Both the position numbers and the translations under genes were made by a program. From the NCBI RefSeq assembly GCF_040147005.1, contig NZ_JAMSHO010000001.1:3410001-3474000 (forward strand): DNA of 64,000 bases, in the 5' to 3' direction. The stretch comes from Halomonas sp. H10-9-1. Lineage in GTDB: Bacteria > Pseudomonadota > Gammaproteobacteria > Pseudomonadales > Halomonadaceae. The notes below the pieces were generated by a model that was not told the origin of the DNA, did not search any database, and saw nothing but the letters and a program-made list of their open reading frames with translations. Positions 45,401 through 54,375 of the stretch are shown piece by piece. How positions within the stretch are numbered: the stretch's first letter is position 1; each line of letters opens with the position of its first letter.

Positions 45401-45620
45401 CTAGCCCTTTTACAAACTGTTCAGGATCGGCATCGGCTGGCAGAAGCGAGGCCAAAATCGCTGCACGACTGGGTGTCAACGGCCGACGTGCCCACCATAC
45501 GTGCAGGTAGTAGAGCGGCGGCAGCGCCGAGCTGGCTCCACGTTCACGCTGTGTTTCTGCCCCCACCTGATGACAGGGAAAGCCGGCTTCGATCAAGCGC
45601 TGGTCGTTGCTGAAATCCAT
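42465..45620 (-). CDS. DUF1156-containing adenine-specific DNA methylase
   Basis: A 1051-residue enzyme. The N-terminal DUF1156 part (PPLYYLHVWWARRPLTPSRA) is followed by the AdoMet-binding ILDPTSGGGSIPFEA (218-232). Two zinc-ribbon Cys pairs follow (CPHC near 333-336, CVHC near 398-401), and the catalytic motif is DPPYYDN (666-672). This is an N6-adenine or N4-cytosine type active site. The 5' half (about 44.6-45.4 kb) is AT-richer than the rest, suggesting a mosaic origin. Such methylases mark self DNA in DISARM-like systems. Confidence 0.9.
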   Translation of the reverse strand: MDFSNDQRLIEAGFPCHQVGAETQRERGASSALPPLYYLHVWWARRPLTPSRAAILASLLPADADPEQFVKGLGVRILVANVHDGYWVLGEDKIRKRIVNIGGSLKLEVDAVVLRAYEREQNIREENRKQIGTLIDKDATLNDDPVIVAWKNESIELPSVREGEILDVSEAMGDPAWAKEKMAFTKQHGIRFSGDAYNYPRAFSQPVVPVDKNDQKVILDPTSGGGSIPFEALRLGHKVIANELNPVASVILKATIDYPCKFGKSLLGDLEFYAEKILCKVEYRLAPYFALGQLVNDIGQHEINLPGQLSQEEMAKCNSEDIVDFLYCRQVTCPHCAGDAPLLNSLWLSKEGNKWGVAIKPQPDKTVHFEPFEITAGNRGPNGEDLDAGTVTNAVGQCVHCHQAISGDEIKSQARGESELGKWKDVLYCVVGIRIEPKLDKHGKVQRFASGERKGEIKTGKVRYFRAANQKDLEALHAAEQELEERRLEFEMKGLMPNGLIPPGSKTSEPLRYGMNCWEDLFTPRQLLGHLSVMEALQEAKPEILSEFGEDKGRALITYLQFAIDKIVDYNSRQTRWISQRGTISGTFSRHDFSLKWTFGEMVYAGPSSGFRWGLSQAMAAYKGIEELVEERGKLDLKENDITQTQGSATEMPDVADNSVDAVVMDPPYYDNVQYSELSDFYYVWQKKTLGDLYPGWFDHEVTDKALEAVANPARDGSAKGAKARYEELMQGIFAESKRVLKPDGIMTLMFTHKSSDAWETLTNSLIQSGWDITATYPVDSEFGASTHQLNLAAAASTIFIACRPADRGNREPSSWAYEVKGKLEAAVREGLGEFERLKLNPVDRMIASWGRALRVYSAHWPVQDGDDEVPPTRAMQEAARVVAEEEVSRLSGGLVTVDDLDAESRLAVIALGINGLGDFAFDDALQMSRSLNFRLQNRNGNYRVSDDMVAYANVGEDERAAPLAIKGNKLRLLKPEERASARLENPQTLWDVLGGLIMTHREGGIVAARNYLSEHGKRDSDALRGLLKVWAKECRDDELKREAQLIDYEL

Positions 45621-45742
45621 GGTGCTGCGTCCTTGTAAAGCGACAGCCAGGCGGCGGGCCTGGCTGATGATGTCTGCGGCGCTTGGCGGCCGGTTACCTT
45701 GCGTGCCTGGCGGTACCCGCCTGGCAGCTTATGTATCTTTGC

Positions 45743-46375
45743 TCAGCCGCGAGCACGCACCTTCTCCAGGATGCGCGGCACGCGCTTGTCGCCGGCCTCA
45801 CCGCACAGCAACATGCGCAGCCCGCTGGTGGCCCAACTGCGCAGCGCGGGGTCGGCGGTGGTGACGTTGGCCAGCCAGTAGACGGCCTCCTCCCGGGAGA
45901 ACATCGCTACCCGGCGGCCGATCAACTCGATGCGGTCGACGTCCTTCACCTTGCTCTGCAGGCGGAAGAACAGCGCCAGGCGGGCGCCGGCGGCCTCATC
46001 CAGGGGGAAGTTGAGATCACTCCGCTTGAGCCCTTGGGTGGACATATAGCTCTCCAGGCCAAGGGGAATGCCCTGCTCGTCCTTCACCTCTTCCAGTATG
46101 CGCTTGAGCACCGGCAGGCAGGCTCGCACGCTGTCGCCATGCAGGGTGCCACGCTCCACATGCTTGGCGCGCGGGTTGGTGAGCCCCTCGATGTCGTCAC
46201 GGTCCTCAGGGGCGATGCGCTCCTTGATGATCAGCACCGGCGGCGGCAGGTCCTTGTGGCGCGTCAGGCGCAGCGCATAGGGCGAGCGTTTGGCCAATTT
46301 GGCCAGCTGAGCCTCATCGGCCTGGTGACTCTTGCGGCGCGCGCGGGGGGCCGCCTTCTTTGCGGTAGTGGCCAT
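45743..46375 (-). CDS. Small defence-operon protein of unknown fold
   Basis: A 210-residue protein with a basic N terminus (KKAAPRARRKSHQ). It continues SPYALRLTRHKDLPPPVLIIKERI and ends CGEAGDKRVPRILEKVRARG. I could not assign a family. In loci with DUF499, DUF1156 and a PLD-helicase, a small protein (DUF3780 or a similar family) usually occupies this place, so it may be that subunit. It begins nine bases after the DUF499 stop, so the genes are cotranscribed. It probably bridges ATPase and methylase. Confidence 0.65.
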   Translation of the reverse strand: MATTAKKAAPRARRKSHQADEAQLAKLAKRSPYALRLTRHKDLPPPVLIIKERIAPEDRDDIEGLTNPRAKHVERGTLHGDSVRACLPVLKRILEEVKDEQGIPLGLESYMSTQGLKRSDLNFPLDEAAGARLALFFRLQSKVKDVDRIELIGRRVAMFSREEAVYWLANVTTADPALRSWATSGLRMLLCGEAGDKRVPRILEKVRARG

Positions 46376-46384
46376 CGACGGTGA

Positions 46385-49300
46385 TTATCCTTCCAGTTGC
46401 TCTAGCATCTTGGTGAACTTGCAGTTCGGGTCCAGCTCACCCAGAGTCAGGCGTACCTGATGTTGCTCGGTGGTGAACTTCAGGCGGCTGTTCAACGCCG
46501 AAAACAGTGCCCGACTCTCGACCAGGGCGCCGACCGTGCTCGGACCCAGCATCAGCTGGAAACGGCCCTTGTCAGGAGTTTCCGCGCCGATCTGCAGCGC
46601 CTGCACCTCGGTCTGCGATTGGGCCAGCCCGGTACCGGAGAGCAGGTTGAAGAGCTGCTTGATCTTTTCGGGCGTACGCAGCACGAAGGAGCGGTTCTCC
46701 ACCTTGGGCTTGGTGATCCATCCTCGGGCCTGGGCCGTCTGATAGGGCACCACGATGCCACTGGTGATGCCACCTACCGGCACGCTGTCGCCGGTCATCG
46801 CCTGCTCGGGGTCAGCATCCCCGCCGTCACCGAAGGCGTCCTGCGGGTAGGCCACCAGCTGCCGCTGGGCGAAGAGGTTCTCCAGCTGCTGCTGGTAAAC
46901 GTGGGCATCGACCTTGTCGTGCTCCTGCTCGATGATCTTCGGCAGCTGGCCAAGGTCGACCTGGTCGCGGCTCTCGATGGTCTGGCGAATCCAGGCACCC
47001 ACGGTGTTGGGATCGCGCACGATGCTTTCCAACCAGCCCAGCTGCTTGGCGTGCTCCTTGGTGCAGAGAATCCAGCCTTCGCCGCCGTTCTCCAGGGGCT
47101 CCACCGTGAGCGGAGGCGGGTTGTCCTTGTGGTAGAGGGCATCGGGCTTGTGGCTGGACTTGTCGGGCATATGGCCCAGGCACCAGCTGCTGCGCTTGGC
47201 GCCCTCCACCAGCACCGTGGCCAGCAGCGCCGGGCGTTGAAGGATCGGCCAGTTCCGGCGGGTGGCGAAACGCTCGACCAGGTCGCTGACGTTGACCTGC
47301 TTGAGGCTATCGAAGAACAGCTTGCCGAGCAGGGTGATAGCCTCCGCGGTGGAGGCACGCTCGTCGGTGATCAGCTCGCCCTCCTCGGCCAACTGCTTGA
47401 GGATGGCATCCTCCAGGTGCAGGCCACCGGAGCCGCCCGCGGTGGGGCCGGCGCCACGTTTGCCCAGGTCCCGGACCACCACGCGGCCGCCTTCACGCCC
47501 CGGGTAGATCAGGAAGCGATAGGCCTCGTCGATGGCGGTTCGCAACTCGGCCGGGCTCTTGGCTGCGCGCTCCTTGAACTCGCCCTTCTGCAGCTGGTCG
47601 TGGCTGACGCCCCAGTTCTCGGGGTTTTCCTTGAGTCGCTCCAGGGAGATCGCCTTGCGCGCCAGGGTGAGGATGTTCTGCCGGGCGCGGTGCTCCTGGT
47701 GGGTGCGCGACTCGGTCCAGGTGGTGCTGGCGATGTGGGTGGTGCTGGGAGCCAGCAGGAACACCTGGTTCTGATACTGACGCACCGCGTCACCGCGCCG
47801 CTCGATAAAGCGCGCCGGGTCCATCTCTTCCACCTCGAAGGCGAGGATACCCAGCTGCGGCTTGGGGGTCTTGTCAGGGATGCCTTCGCTGTCATCGATG
47901 TTGGGGTGAACATCGAACACAGAGGAGCCCTTGATCAGGCTGCGCACCACCTGCTCGACCCGCGTCATCGCTTCGGCATGAGCGACGTTGCCCTCGATGC
48001 GGCGCAGAATGTTGTTGAGAGTCGGCACGGTATCGGCGTAGAGGCGCCCATTGCGCTCACGCAGGTAGTTGGCCTCTCGCTCAATGGTTTCCAGCGCCGA
48101 GCGCACGGTAGCGGGCTTGATGGCCGGCGAGGCCATCTCGTAGACCGCCGAGGTGATGTCGATACCGAACTTCTCGTCCTGCAGGCCTCCTCCACGGCCG
48201 ATCAAGCTGTGCAGGAAAACTGCACGCCACGCCCACTCATGCACCGGGTAGCCATCCGGATGAGGGTTGGCGGCATCCAGCTCGCCAGCCACGGTGCGGC
48301 TGGTGGCCTGGGTGCCAGAAGCCTTGCTGATATCGGAATCCAGCACCGGAACGAGGTCGCTGTTCTCGGTCTTACCCAGCAGCTCATTGCGGATGGTGGT
48401 GTCCGAGAGATCGATATGACCAGTCTGGATCAGCGGAATCGCCAGCTTCGCCTCCCAGATACGGCGCACGGCGCGCGCCAGGGTACGCAGCAGGCCGCGG
48501 GTGCCCTGGAAGCTCTCCACCTGGGCCAGCTCCTCTGAGAGAAACTCGATCAGGGTGGGGTGGAACGGATAGTGCGCCACCAGACGATCGTGCAGCTGCG
48601 GGTCATTGGCACCGGCAGGAAGATCGGTACCAGCCTGGCGGTAGGTCTCGATAAATGCCGAGGCCACTACACTGGCTGCCGCATGATCCACGGAGACGAA
48701 CAAGCGCTTGGCCATGATGCGAGAGAGATCCCCCTCCTGCACCGGGGTGGTGGCCTCCGAGGTTCGGTTGACCACATCCAGCACGCCACGCTGTGCCTCG
48801 CGCACCACAGCCTCGGCCTCGGCCGAGCTCATGCTGTGGGTGGACTGCAGCTTGCGGATCAGCTTGTTGAAGTCGCCGAAGGCATTGGTGGCCGAGGCCA
48901 GACTCAGCACCACCGAGACATTGGCCCTGCCTGCCGCATAGGTGGAAAGCGACATCAGGAAGGCCGCCGACTGCTCGGCGCCTACACCGGGGAAGGCCGC
49001 CTCCATGCGCGAAAGGTACTGGGCAATCTCGTCGATTATGATCAGCGTCGGTCGGTCCCCGAACAGCGTATCGAAGAACTCATCCGAAGCCGGCGCGGAG
49101 GCGTCATCAAGACGCGACTGGATGGAGGCCTGCTGCTCGGTGGAAAGCGTCTGCTGGGCGATCATCCACCACAGGGTATTTGGCTTTGGCGCGGCGCCAC
49201 CGGCGGTTTCACGCAGCGTATCCACGGTGTCACCAATGATGCCAACCACCTGCACCTGGCCCGGCGCCGGCAAGCGCTCGGGCGCGAGGATGCCGGTCAT

Positions 49301-49651
49301 ATGCTCGGCCAGCGGCTGCCCCTGCATGGCAGCATGGGCCAGGGCGATCAGGGTGTGAGTCTTGCCGCCCCCGAAGGCAGTATCGAGACGCTGCATGGCC
49401 GGACGCGACAGGTCACCGTTGGTCAGCCGCGCCAGGGCGTTGTCCAGGATGGTACACAGCCCCTGGGTCGGGTGCGTGGCATCGCGGAAAAAGGCCACCG
49501 GATCAGAGTAGAGCGAAGCGGCTCCCTCGCGAGCTTCACCCTTGCGATAGTCACCCAGCACCTTGCTCAGGCTGGCGGTGAAGATCTCGGGGTTGAAGGT
49601 GCCCGCCAGGATCTCTGGGCGTGGCTGACAGGTGGATAAAACGTCGCGCAT
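46385..49651 (-). CDS. DUF499 AAA-type ATPase, first gene of the defence operon
   Basis: A 1088-residue ATPase. It starts RDVLSTCQPRPEILAGTFNPE. The P-loop is DTAFGGGKTHTLIALAHA (GGGKTH 94-99) and Walker B LIIIDEIAQYLSRM (203-216). GGGAG is six bases upstream of ATG 49651. DUF499 proteins occur beside DUF1156 methylases in anti-phage loci and are thought to be motor components. About 130 bases separate its start from the neighbouring broken DUF4236 gene, so the operon promoter must lie in 49652-49783 or further upstream. Confidence 0.9.
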   Translation of the reverse strand: MRDVLSTCQPRPEILAGTFNPEIFTASLSKVLGDYRKGEAREGAASLYSDPVAFFRDATHPTQGLCTILDNALARLTNGDLSRPAMQRLDTAFGGGKTHTLIALAHAAMQGQPLAEHMTGILAPERLPAPGQVQVVGIIGDTVDTLRETAGGAAPKPNTLWWMIAQQTLSTEQQASIQSRLDDASAPASDEFFDTLFGDRPTLIIIDEIAQYLSRMEAAFPGVGAEQSAAFLMSLSTYAAGRANVSVVLSLASATNAFGDFNKLIRKLQSTHSMSSAEAEAVVREAQRGVLDVVNRTSEATTPVQEGDLSRIMAKRLFVSVDHAAASVVASAFIETYRQAGTDLPAGANDPQLHDRLVAHYPFHPTLIEFLSEELAQVESFQGTRGLLRTLARAVRRIWEAKLAIPLIQTGHIDLSDTTIRNELLGKTENSDLVPVLDSDISKASGTQATSRTVAGELDAANPHPDGYPVHEWAWRAVFLHSLIGRGGGLQDEKFGIDITSAVYEMASPAIKPATVRSALETIEREANYLRERNGRLYADTVPTLNNILRRIEGNVAHAEAMTRVEQVVRSLIKGSSVFDVHPNIDDSEGIPDKTPKPQLGILAFEVEEMDPARFIERRGDAVRQYQNQVFLLAPSTTHIASTTWTESRTHQEHRARQNILTLARKAISLERLKENPENWGVSHDQLQKGEFKERAAKSPAELRTAIDEAYRFLIYPGREGGRVVVRDLGKRGAGPTAGGSGGLHLEDAILKQLAEEGELITDERASTAEAITLLGKLFFDSLKQVNVSDLVERFATRRNWPILQRPALLATVLVEGAKRSSWCLGHMPDKSSHKPDALYHKDNPPPLTVEPLENGGEGWILCTKEHAKQLGWLESIVRDPNTVGAWIRQTIESRDQVDLGQLPKIIEQEHDKVDAHVYQQQLENLFAQRQLVAYPQDAFGDGGDADPEQAMTGDSVPVGGITSGIVVPYQTAQARGWITKPKVENRSFVLRTPEKIKQLFNLLSGTGLAQSQTEVQALQIGAETPDKGRFQLMLGPSTVGALVESRALFSALNSRLKFTTEQHQVRLTLGELDPNCKFTKMLEQLEG

Positions 49652-49783
49652 CGGTTGCTCCCTGCAGTGGCGCCAGAGCTGCCTCCACGAGGCCTGGAGC
49701 CCTGGCCAGCTCGTTTATGGCTCTTTGCACGTCATGTTACGCCAGCCGCGTCGGATGGGTAAGGGGATCTGAGGGTCGGGGTG

Positions 49784-51023
49784 CTACACCAGCTTGAACG
49801 GCTCGATATCGCGGAAGATGCCGGTCTTGGTCATGTCGCGGCGCAGGGTGAAAGCCTCCATAGCCGCTACCGGGTCCACCTGGTCCAGCCTGTCGAAGTG
49901 GATCCTGCTCCACTGCTCGCGAGTGACCTTGACGCTGAACAGGTACTGGTCGCGCTCGCCGCCGGTAGCCTGGTCGGTGATCTGGCGATAGCCGGAAATC
50001 TTCGCCTCCTGCACGGCGGGCAGGCGGGCGAACACCGCACCCAGCACGCGAAAAGCGATGCCGTGGGCGTGGTCCCGATAGAGCTCGCGCTGCCGGGTGT
50101 CGCTGAGCCGGCGAGGCGTCAGCCTGATCTGCTTGGCGGGCATGGTCCAGTAGCGGTCGGGCATCTCGTCTTCACAGGGGAGGTCGATATCCACGGCAAT
50201 GGTGCTGACGTCGCTGCCGAGGTCGAAGTCGATGGCGGTTTCACGGGGCCAGTCGATCTCCTCCAGGCGTTCGCGCAGCGTCTGCTCCATGGCGTCCGGG
50301 TCGTGCAGCACACCCTCCCCCTCGCGAAGATGGCGCGAGAACTCGGCCTGGTCGTGCGTCGCCTTGCGCCACTCCCAGTCGCGATAGGCCTGATCAAAGG
50401 CTGCCTGCCGGCGCCGGTTCTCCTCCTCGACGCGCCGCCTGGCGGGCGGCCATAGCCGATGCCACCAGGCGGGCTGACGCAGCGCCGGTGGCGCCGGCGG
50501 CGCCTCGGCGAAGTCTCGGCGAAGTCTCGGGTGACGTAGCCGGTGATATCCGGGTGGGGCGTCTCCTCGTGTAGCCGCCCAGGCGATCCAAGTCGGCGTT
50601 GAGGCGCTCGCAGTGCTGAGCCAGCTGCTCGCGCAGAGAGTCTCCGGCATGACGCCGCAGCACCCGGGCCTCGTCGTCGCTCATCGGCGTGCCGTCACCG
50701 TGGGCATAGTGGATGCCGCCATCACCGTCGATATCCAGCCGGATGGGCAGCGACTCGCCCTGAGCCAGCAGCGCCTCCAGGCTCCCCGCGGGGCTTGCGC
50801 GGCCGGCGCCGCTGCTTCCCCGCCCAGCCGAACGGCTCCGGGCGTTGAGCTTCTGGCGATAGGCGAGCCCGGTGCCGGGAATGCCCGCGTGGCCGTGCAC
50901 GCCCCTTGGCCCCACGCTGAGGCTCGCGCCCCGCGGGCCCACCGAAAGCCCGAGGCCCCGCTTGCTCAGATTGAGGCGGATACCCGGCGCGAGGGTGATA
51001 CGGCGCTGGAAGCGAAATCCCAC
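49784..51023 (-). pseudogene. DUF4236-domain protein gene broken by two frameshifts
   Basis: The N part starts at GTG 51023 behind AAGGAGG and reads VGFRFQRRITLAPGIRLNLSK, the DUF4236 signature, on to [12 protein letters not shown]. The C part, in another frame (from about 50520 to 49784), continues [15 protein letters not shown] to DIEPFKLV. In between, a third frame reads GGYT...[18 protein letters not shown]. So one base is missing near 50570, and an 11-bp tandem duplication at 50505-50526 shifts the frame again. Correcting both would restore a protein of about 410 residues. Function of the family is unknown. Confidence 0.75.
50505..50526. repeat. 11-bp perfect tandem duplication
   Basis: TCGGCGAAGTC occurs twice (50505-50515 and 50516-50526) and contributes to the frameshift of the DUF4236 gene. 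It is the same unit length as the duplication at 1294-1315 but unrelated in sequence. Confidence 0.85.
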
Positions 51024-51417
51024 GGCGACCTCCTTGTCGGTAGATGCAGACAGCGCTGCATTCTGCACAAGTGCGCCGACGCCTGGGAAGCGCATACTGC
51101 AAAAACCGCATAATCAGTGATTTAGGTAGGAGGCTTTCTGCAAAAGCTGCGGTTTCTTTCTGCAGCGCCGCTTCAAGCAGGCGGCGCCGCGACCGGTTGA
51201 GAAACAACCAGCGCCGGCAGCAACCCTTTGCCCTTTCCCTTTGCTGTACTCGCTCTACTCAGCCTTTCAGGGCAAGCCCCTTCCCCTTGAGCCCCCTTCC
51301 CTTCCAGTCTTTGGGCTTTTCAACCTTTGTCCTCGCCCCTTTGTGGGCTCCACCCGGTGGAGGCTCGCCCAGCAAGCGTCTATGCTAAAAGGCTGATGTA
51401 CCCAGGGAGGGACGCCC
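51024..51417. promoter_or_regulatory. Intergenic region with repeated TTCTGCA motifs and a dyad
   Basis: About 390 bases between the divergent DUF4236 pseudogene and the next gene. TTCTGCA occurs at about 51053, 51061 region, 51136 and 51158, plus ACTGCAAAA near 51096. An inverted repeat AAACCGCA (51103-51110) / TGCGGTTT (51148-51155) has a 37-base spacer. This could be an operator set. No RNA gene or coding frame is convincing here. Confidence 0.4.
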
Positions 51418-51849
51418 ATGGCGCTGAAATCACTACTGATGCGAGCCGCCAGCGCTGGCCGCCTGGCAGCTCGGAAGACTCTCGACGGTGGGCGGCAGGA
51501 AGGCTGGTCCGACGGCTGGCACACCCAGGCGAGCACGACAGACTCGCTTCGCCTGCTGCGCGATTCCGCCGTGGGCGTGGCCAAGTCCACTGCCCAAACG
51601 GCCACCACCCAGGAGGGGTGGCAGCGCATCGCCCGGGGAGCCGGCAAGGTAGCCGGGGGAGCGGCTGTAGTGGCTGGTGGTGTGGCTCAGGGCATCGTGA
51701 GCTCTGCTTCAGAGGCAGAGGGCTCCAATATAAACGATCCATGGAATGCAGATATTAGCGATCCCCGCACTAACCGCAGTGTAGGGGTCTACTTCGACCA
51801 TACTGGGGCCCCAATCGATAGTCTCGGCAACCCTCTGCAAGAAGGGTAG
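51418..51849 (+). CDS. Hypothetical protein, glycine/alanine-rich
   Basis: A 143-residue protein with no family that I recognise. The N-terminal part is basic and helical (LLMRAASAGRLAARKTL). A small hydrophobic Gly/Ala/Val segment follows (GKVAGGAAVVAGGVAQGIV, about residues 77-96), and the hydrophilic tail ends NPLQEG. GGGAGGGA lies at normal spacing before ATG 51418. The glycine-rich segment might insert in a membrane. Confidence 0.5.
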   Translation: MALKSLLMRAASAGRLAARKTLDGGRQEGWSDGWHTQASTTDSLRLLRDSAVGVAKSTAQTATTQEGWQRIARGAGKVAGGAAVVAGGVAQGIVSSASEAEGSNINDPWNADISDPRTNRSVGVYFDHTGAPIDSLGNPLQEG

Positions 51850-51966
51850 CCATCTATTCTCACCTTGCGGGTACTCGCCCTGGTATAACGGACCCAGCCA
51901 CACAGCTAGCTGTGATCTCTCGGTAGGTTGTTCATTCGGAACCCTACATCTGCCCTAGTTGTATGA

Positions 51967-52905
51967 TTAGAAGATAGACAGCCCCATGCGGCCCGCCAGC
52001 TCGGTGATCATCGAGAGCCCTCGGGTGGAGTTGCCATGACTGTTGAGGGGCGGGCTCCAGGCGGTGATAACGCCGTGGCCTGGCACAATTGCCACGATGC
52101 CGCCGCCGACGCCGCTCTTGGCAGGCAGGCCCACAGAAAAGGCGAACTGGCCGGACTGGTCGTACATACCGCTAGTGGAAAGGATGGCATTGACGCGATG
52201 GGCGTCGCGCGGCGAGGTTACCTTTTCGCCGGTGATCGGATGCATACCTTGGTTGGCGAGGAACAGTAGGCTAGTGGCCAGCTCCTTGCAGCTCATCTCC
52301 ACCGAGCACTGGAAGAAGTAGTGGGCCAGCACCTCGTCCACCTCGGCCTCGAGGTTGCCGAAGCTCTTCATCAGGTAAGCCAGGGCGGCGTTGCGGCTGC
52401 CGTGGCGGGTTTCCGAGGCCAGCACCTCGTCATTCACGTCGCAGTACTCGCTGCCTGCCAGGCGTCTCACGAAGCTGAGAAAGGCCTGGCGAGAGGACGA
52501 AAAATGCGAGACCAGGGTATCGGCCACCAGAATGGCGCCGGCGTTGATGAAGGGATTACGGGGAATACCGTGCTCCCACTCCAGTTGGACGATGGAGTTG
52601 AACGGCTGACCGGATGGCTCCATGCCGACCCGGCGCCACAGACCGTCGCCCATCCGCTGCATCGCCAACACCAATCCGAACACCTTGGAGATGCTCTGGA
52701 TCGAGAAGGGAAGGTCGGCATCGCCGGCGGCATGGACCTCCCCATCCAGGGTGGCGAAGGCGATTCCGCAACGAGTAGCGTCAACCGTGGCCAGGGCCGG
52801 GATGTAGTCGGCTACCCGGCCCTCGATGGGCTGCTCCACGGCCAGCCGGTGAATATCCCGAAGGGCCTGGGGAAGCGAGAGGTCGGCGTCGGCGAGAAAT
52901 TGCAT
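51967..52905 (-). CDS. glsA: Glutaminase (GlsA-type)
   Basis: A 312-residue serine-dependent glutaminase, which hydrolyses L-glutamine to glutamate and ammonia. The catalytic SxxK is in FSIQSISKVFG; EWEHGIPRNPFINAGAI, ASETRHGSRNAALAYL and the C-terminal GLPAKSGVGGGI with its nucleophile-proximal glycines are conserved. Start ATG 52905 gives the usual N terminus. It lies five bases after the transporter stop in the same operon, after an M20 hydrolase and the YfcC transporter, suggesting use of glutamine-containing compounds. Confidence 0.93.
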   Translation of the reverse strand: MQFLADADLSLPQALRDIHRLAVEQPIEGRVADYIPALATVDATRCGIAFATLDGEVHAAGDADLPFSIQSISKVFGLVLAMQRMGDGLWRRVGMEPSGQPFNSIVQLEWEHGIPRNPFINAGAILVADTLVSHFSSSRQAFLSFVRRLAGSEYCDVNDEVLASETRHGSRNAALAYLMKSFGNLEAEVDEVLAHYFFQCSVEMSCKELATSLLFLANQGMHPITGEKVTSPRDAHRVNAILSTSGMYDQSGQFAFSVGLPAKSGVGGGIVAIVPGHGVITAWSPPLNSHGNSTRGLSMITELAGRMGLSIF

Positions 52906-52909
52906 GGCC

Positions 52910-54322
52910 TCAGTAACCGATGTAGTGAGCCACGACCAGAGCAATCCAGCACATAGCGTAGAGTGGCACCATGATCGGCAGGATCACGGGCAGCCACTGG
53001 GCATAGGAAACACGGCCCAGGGCCAGCATGGCCAGGATGCCACCGGCGGTAGGAGTGAACAGGTTAGTCAGCCCGTCGCCCACCTGGAATGCAGTAATCA
53101 TCAGCTGCCGGCTCATGCCGACGAGGTCGGCCAGCGGGATCAGGATCGGCATGGTCACCAGCGCCTGGGCCGAGCCACTGGGGATGAACAGGTTGATCAC
53201 ACCCTGGATGACGCTGGCCACCACCGCGGCCAGTGCCACCGGCATGTCCCCCACGATGGCGCTCAGCGAGTGAACAATAGTGTCGATGATGTGGGCATCG
53301 CTGAGGATGACCTGGATCGAAGCGGCAAGGCCAATCACCAGCGCCCCGGCGGTCACGGAGGAGGCGCCCTCCATCATCCGCTGTACCAATTGATTGGCGC
53401 TGAGACCGCTGGCCAGCCCGATCAGGATGGCCATGAGCAGGAAGTTGCCGGCGATCTCCTTGATGTACCAGCCGCGGGTGAAGACGCCGAAGAGCATGAT
53501 CACCAGGCCGGCCAGGAAGATGCCGAGGACGGCAAGGTTGTTGCGCGACAGGGCGTAGTCCTTGAGCTTCCGGCTCATCTCCACCGGTTCGTCGTCCTTG
53601 AACTCGATGTTGACCACGCGCAGGCAGATATAGGCGGCAAGCGTCGCCAGGCAGGTCACCATCATCAGGGTGCGCAGCCACCAGCCGGAAAACAGCGGCA
53701 GTTCGCCAATGCTCTGTGCCACCCCCACGGTGTAGGGGTTGATGGGCGAGAGCGCAAAGCCGATGGCGATACCGCCCACGGCCATGGTCACACCCACCAG
53801 GCGCGAGCAGCCGATGGCCGCGGCGATCAGCACACCGACGGGCACCAGGGCAATGTTGTTCTCGGCGCCTACGGCCATGCCAAAGAAGCCATAGATGAAG
53901 GTGCCCGCGGTGATAATCAGGTTGCGGCTTTTGATGCTGTTGCCCGCGCCCATCCTGTAGGCAGCAATGCCTATGGCGTTTTCCAGCGCCCCCGTGCCCT
54001 TGAGGATGTGGAAGAGTCCGCCGGCGATGAACACGATGAACAGGAACTGGGCGGCGTTGATCATGCCCTCGGGAATGGCCACGAAGACACGGAAGAAGTG
54101 CAAATTGGCAATATCGGATAGGTACTCGAAGGAGCCTGGAATTACCCTGCTCCGGCCATTCACCACTTCCCGCGCGAATTCGCCGGCGGGCACGAAGAAG
54201 GTCATCGCATAGACGACCACCAGCACCATGAAGATCAGGACCATGGGGTCTGGAAACTCTCGGAACCACTGACGTTTCCGGGAAGCGGCAGGCTTGCGGT
54301 CATCGGACTGTTGTTGGCTCAT
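52910..54322 (-). CDS. YfcC-family membrane carrier
   Basis: A 470-residue inner-membrane transporter with about 12 helices (FPDPMVLIFMVLVVVYAMTFFVPAGEF at the start; FGMAVGAENNIALVPVGVLIAAAIGCSRL; SGSAQALVTMPILIPLADLVG). It belongs to the YfcC/ArcD/C4-dicarboxylate carrier group (IT superfamily). AAGGG supports ATG 54322; an upstream frame is untranslated. Lying between an amidohydrolase and a glutaminase, it probably imports an amino acid or acyl-amino acid. Complete. Confidence 0.85.
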   Translation of the reverse strand: MSQQQSDDRKPAASRKRQWFREFPDPMVLIFMVLVVVYAMTFFVPAGEFAREVVNGRSRVIPGSFEYLSDIANLHFFRVFVAIPEGMINAAQFLFIVFIAGGLFHILKGTGALENAIGIAAYRMGAGNSIKSRNLIITAGTFIYGFFGMAVGAENNIALVPVGVLIAAAIGCSRLVGVTMAVGGIAIGFALSPINPYTVGVAQSIGELPLFSGWWLRTLMMVTCLATLAAYICLRVVNIEFKDDEPVEMSRKLKDYALSRNNLAVLGIFLAGLVIMLFGVFTRGWYIKEIAGNFLLMAILIGLASGLSANQLVQRMMEGASSVTAGALVIGLAASIQVILSDAHIIDTIVHSLSAIVGDMPVALAAVVASVIQGVINLFIPSGSAQALVTMPILIPLADLVGMSRQLMITAFQVGDGLTNLFTPTAGGILAMLALGRVSYAQWLPVILPIMVPLYAMCWIALVVAHYIGY

Positions 54323-54375
54323 GGTCACCCTTTGGGTCGCTGTGCGACCTCGTTGGAGTTGTCGTGGGTTGTGGA

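Noticed and set aside
46460-48538. Large plus-strand frame opposite the DUF499 gene
   Set aside because: His/Gln/Leu/Gly-rich antisense frame without family similarity; the DUF499 frame has the P-loop and Walker B.
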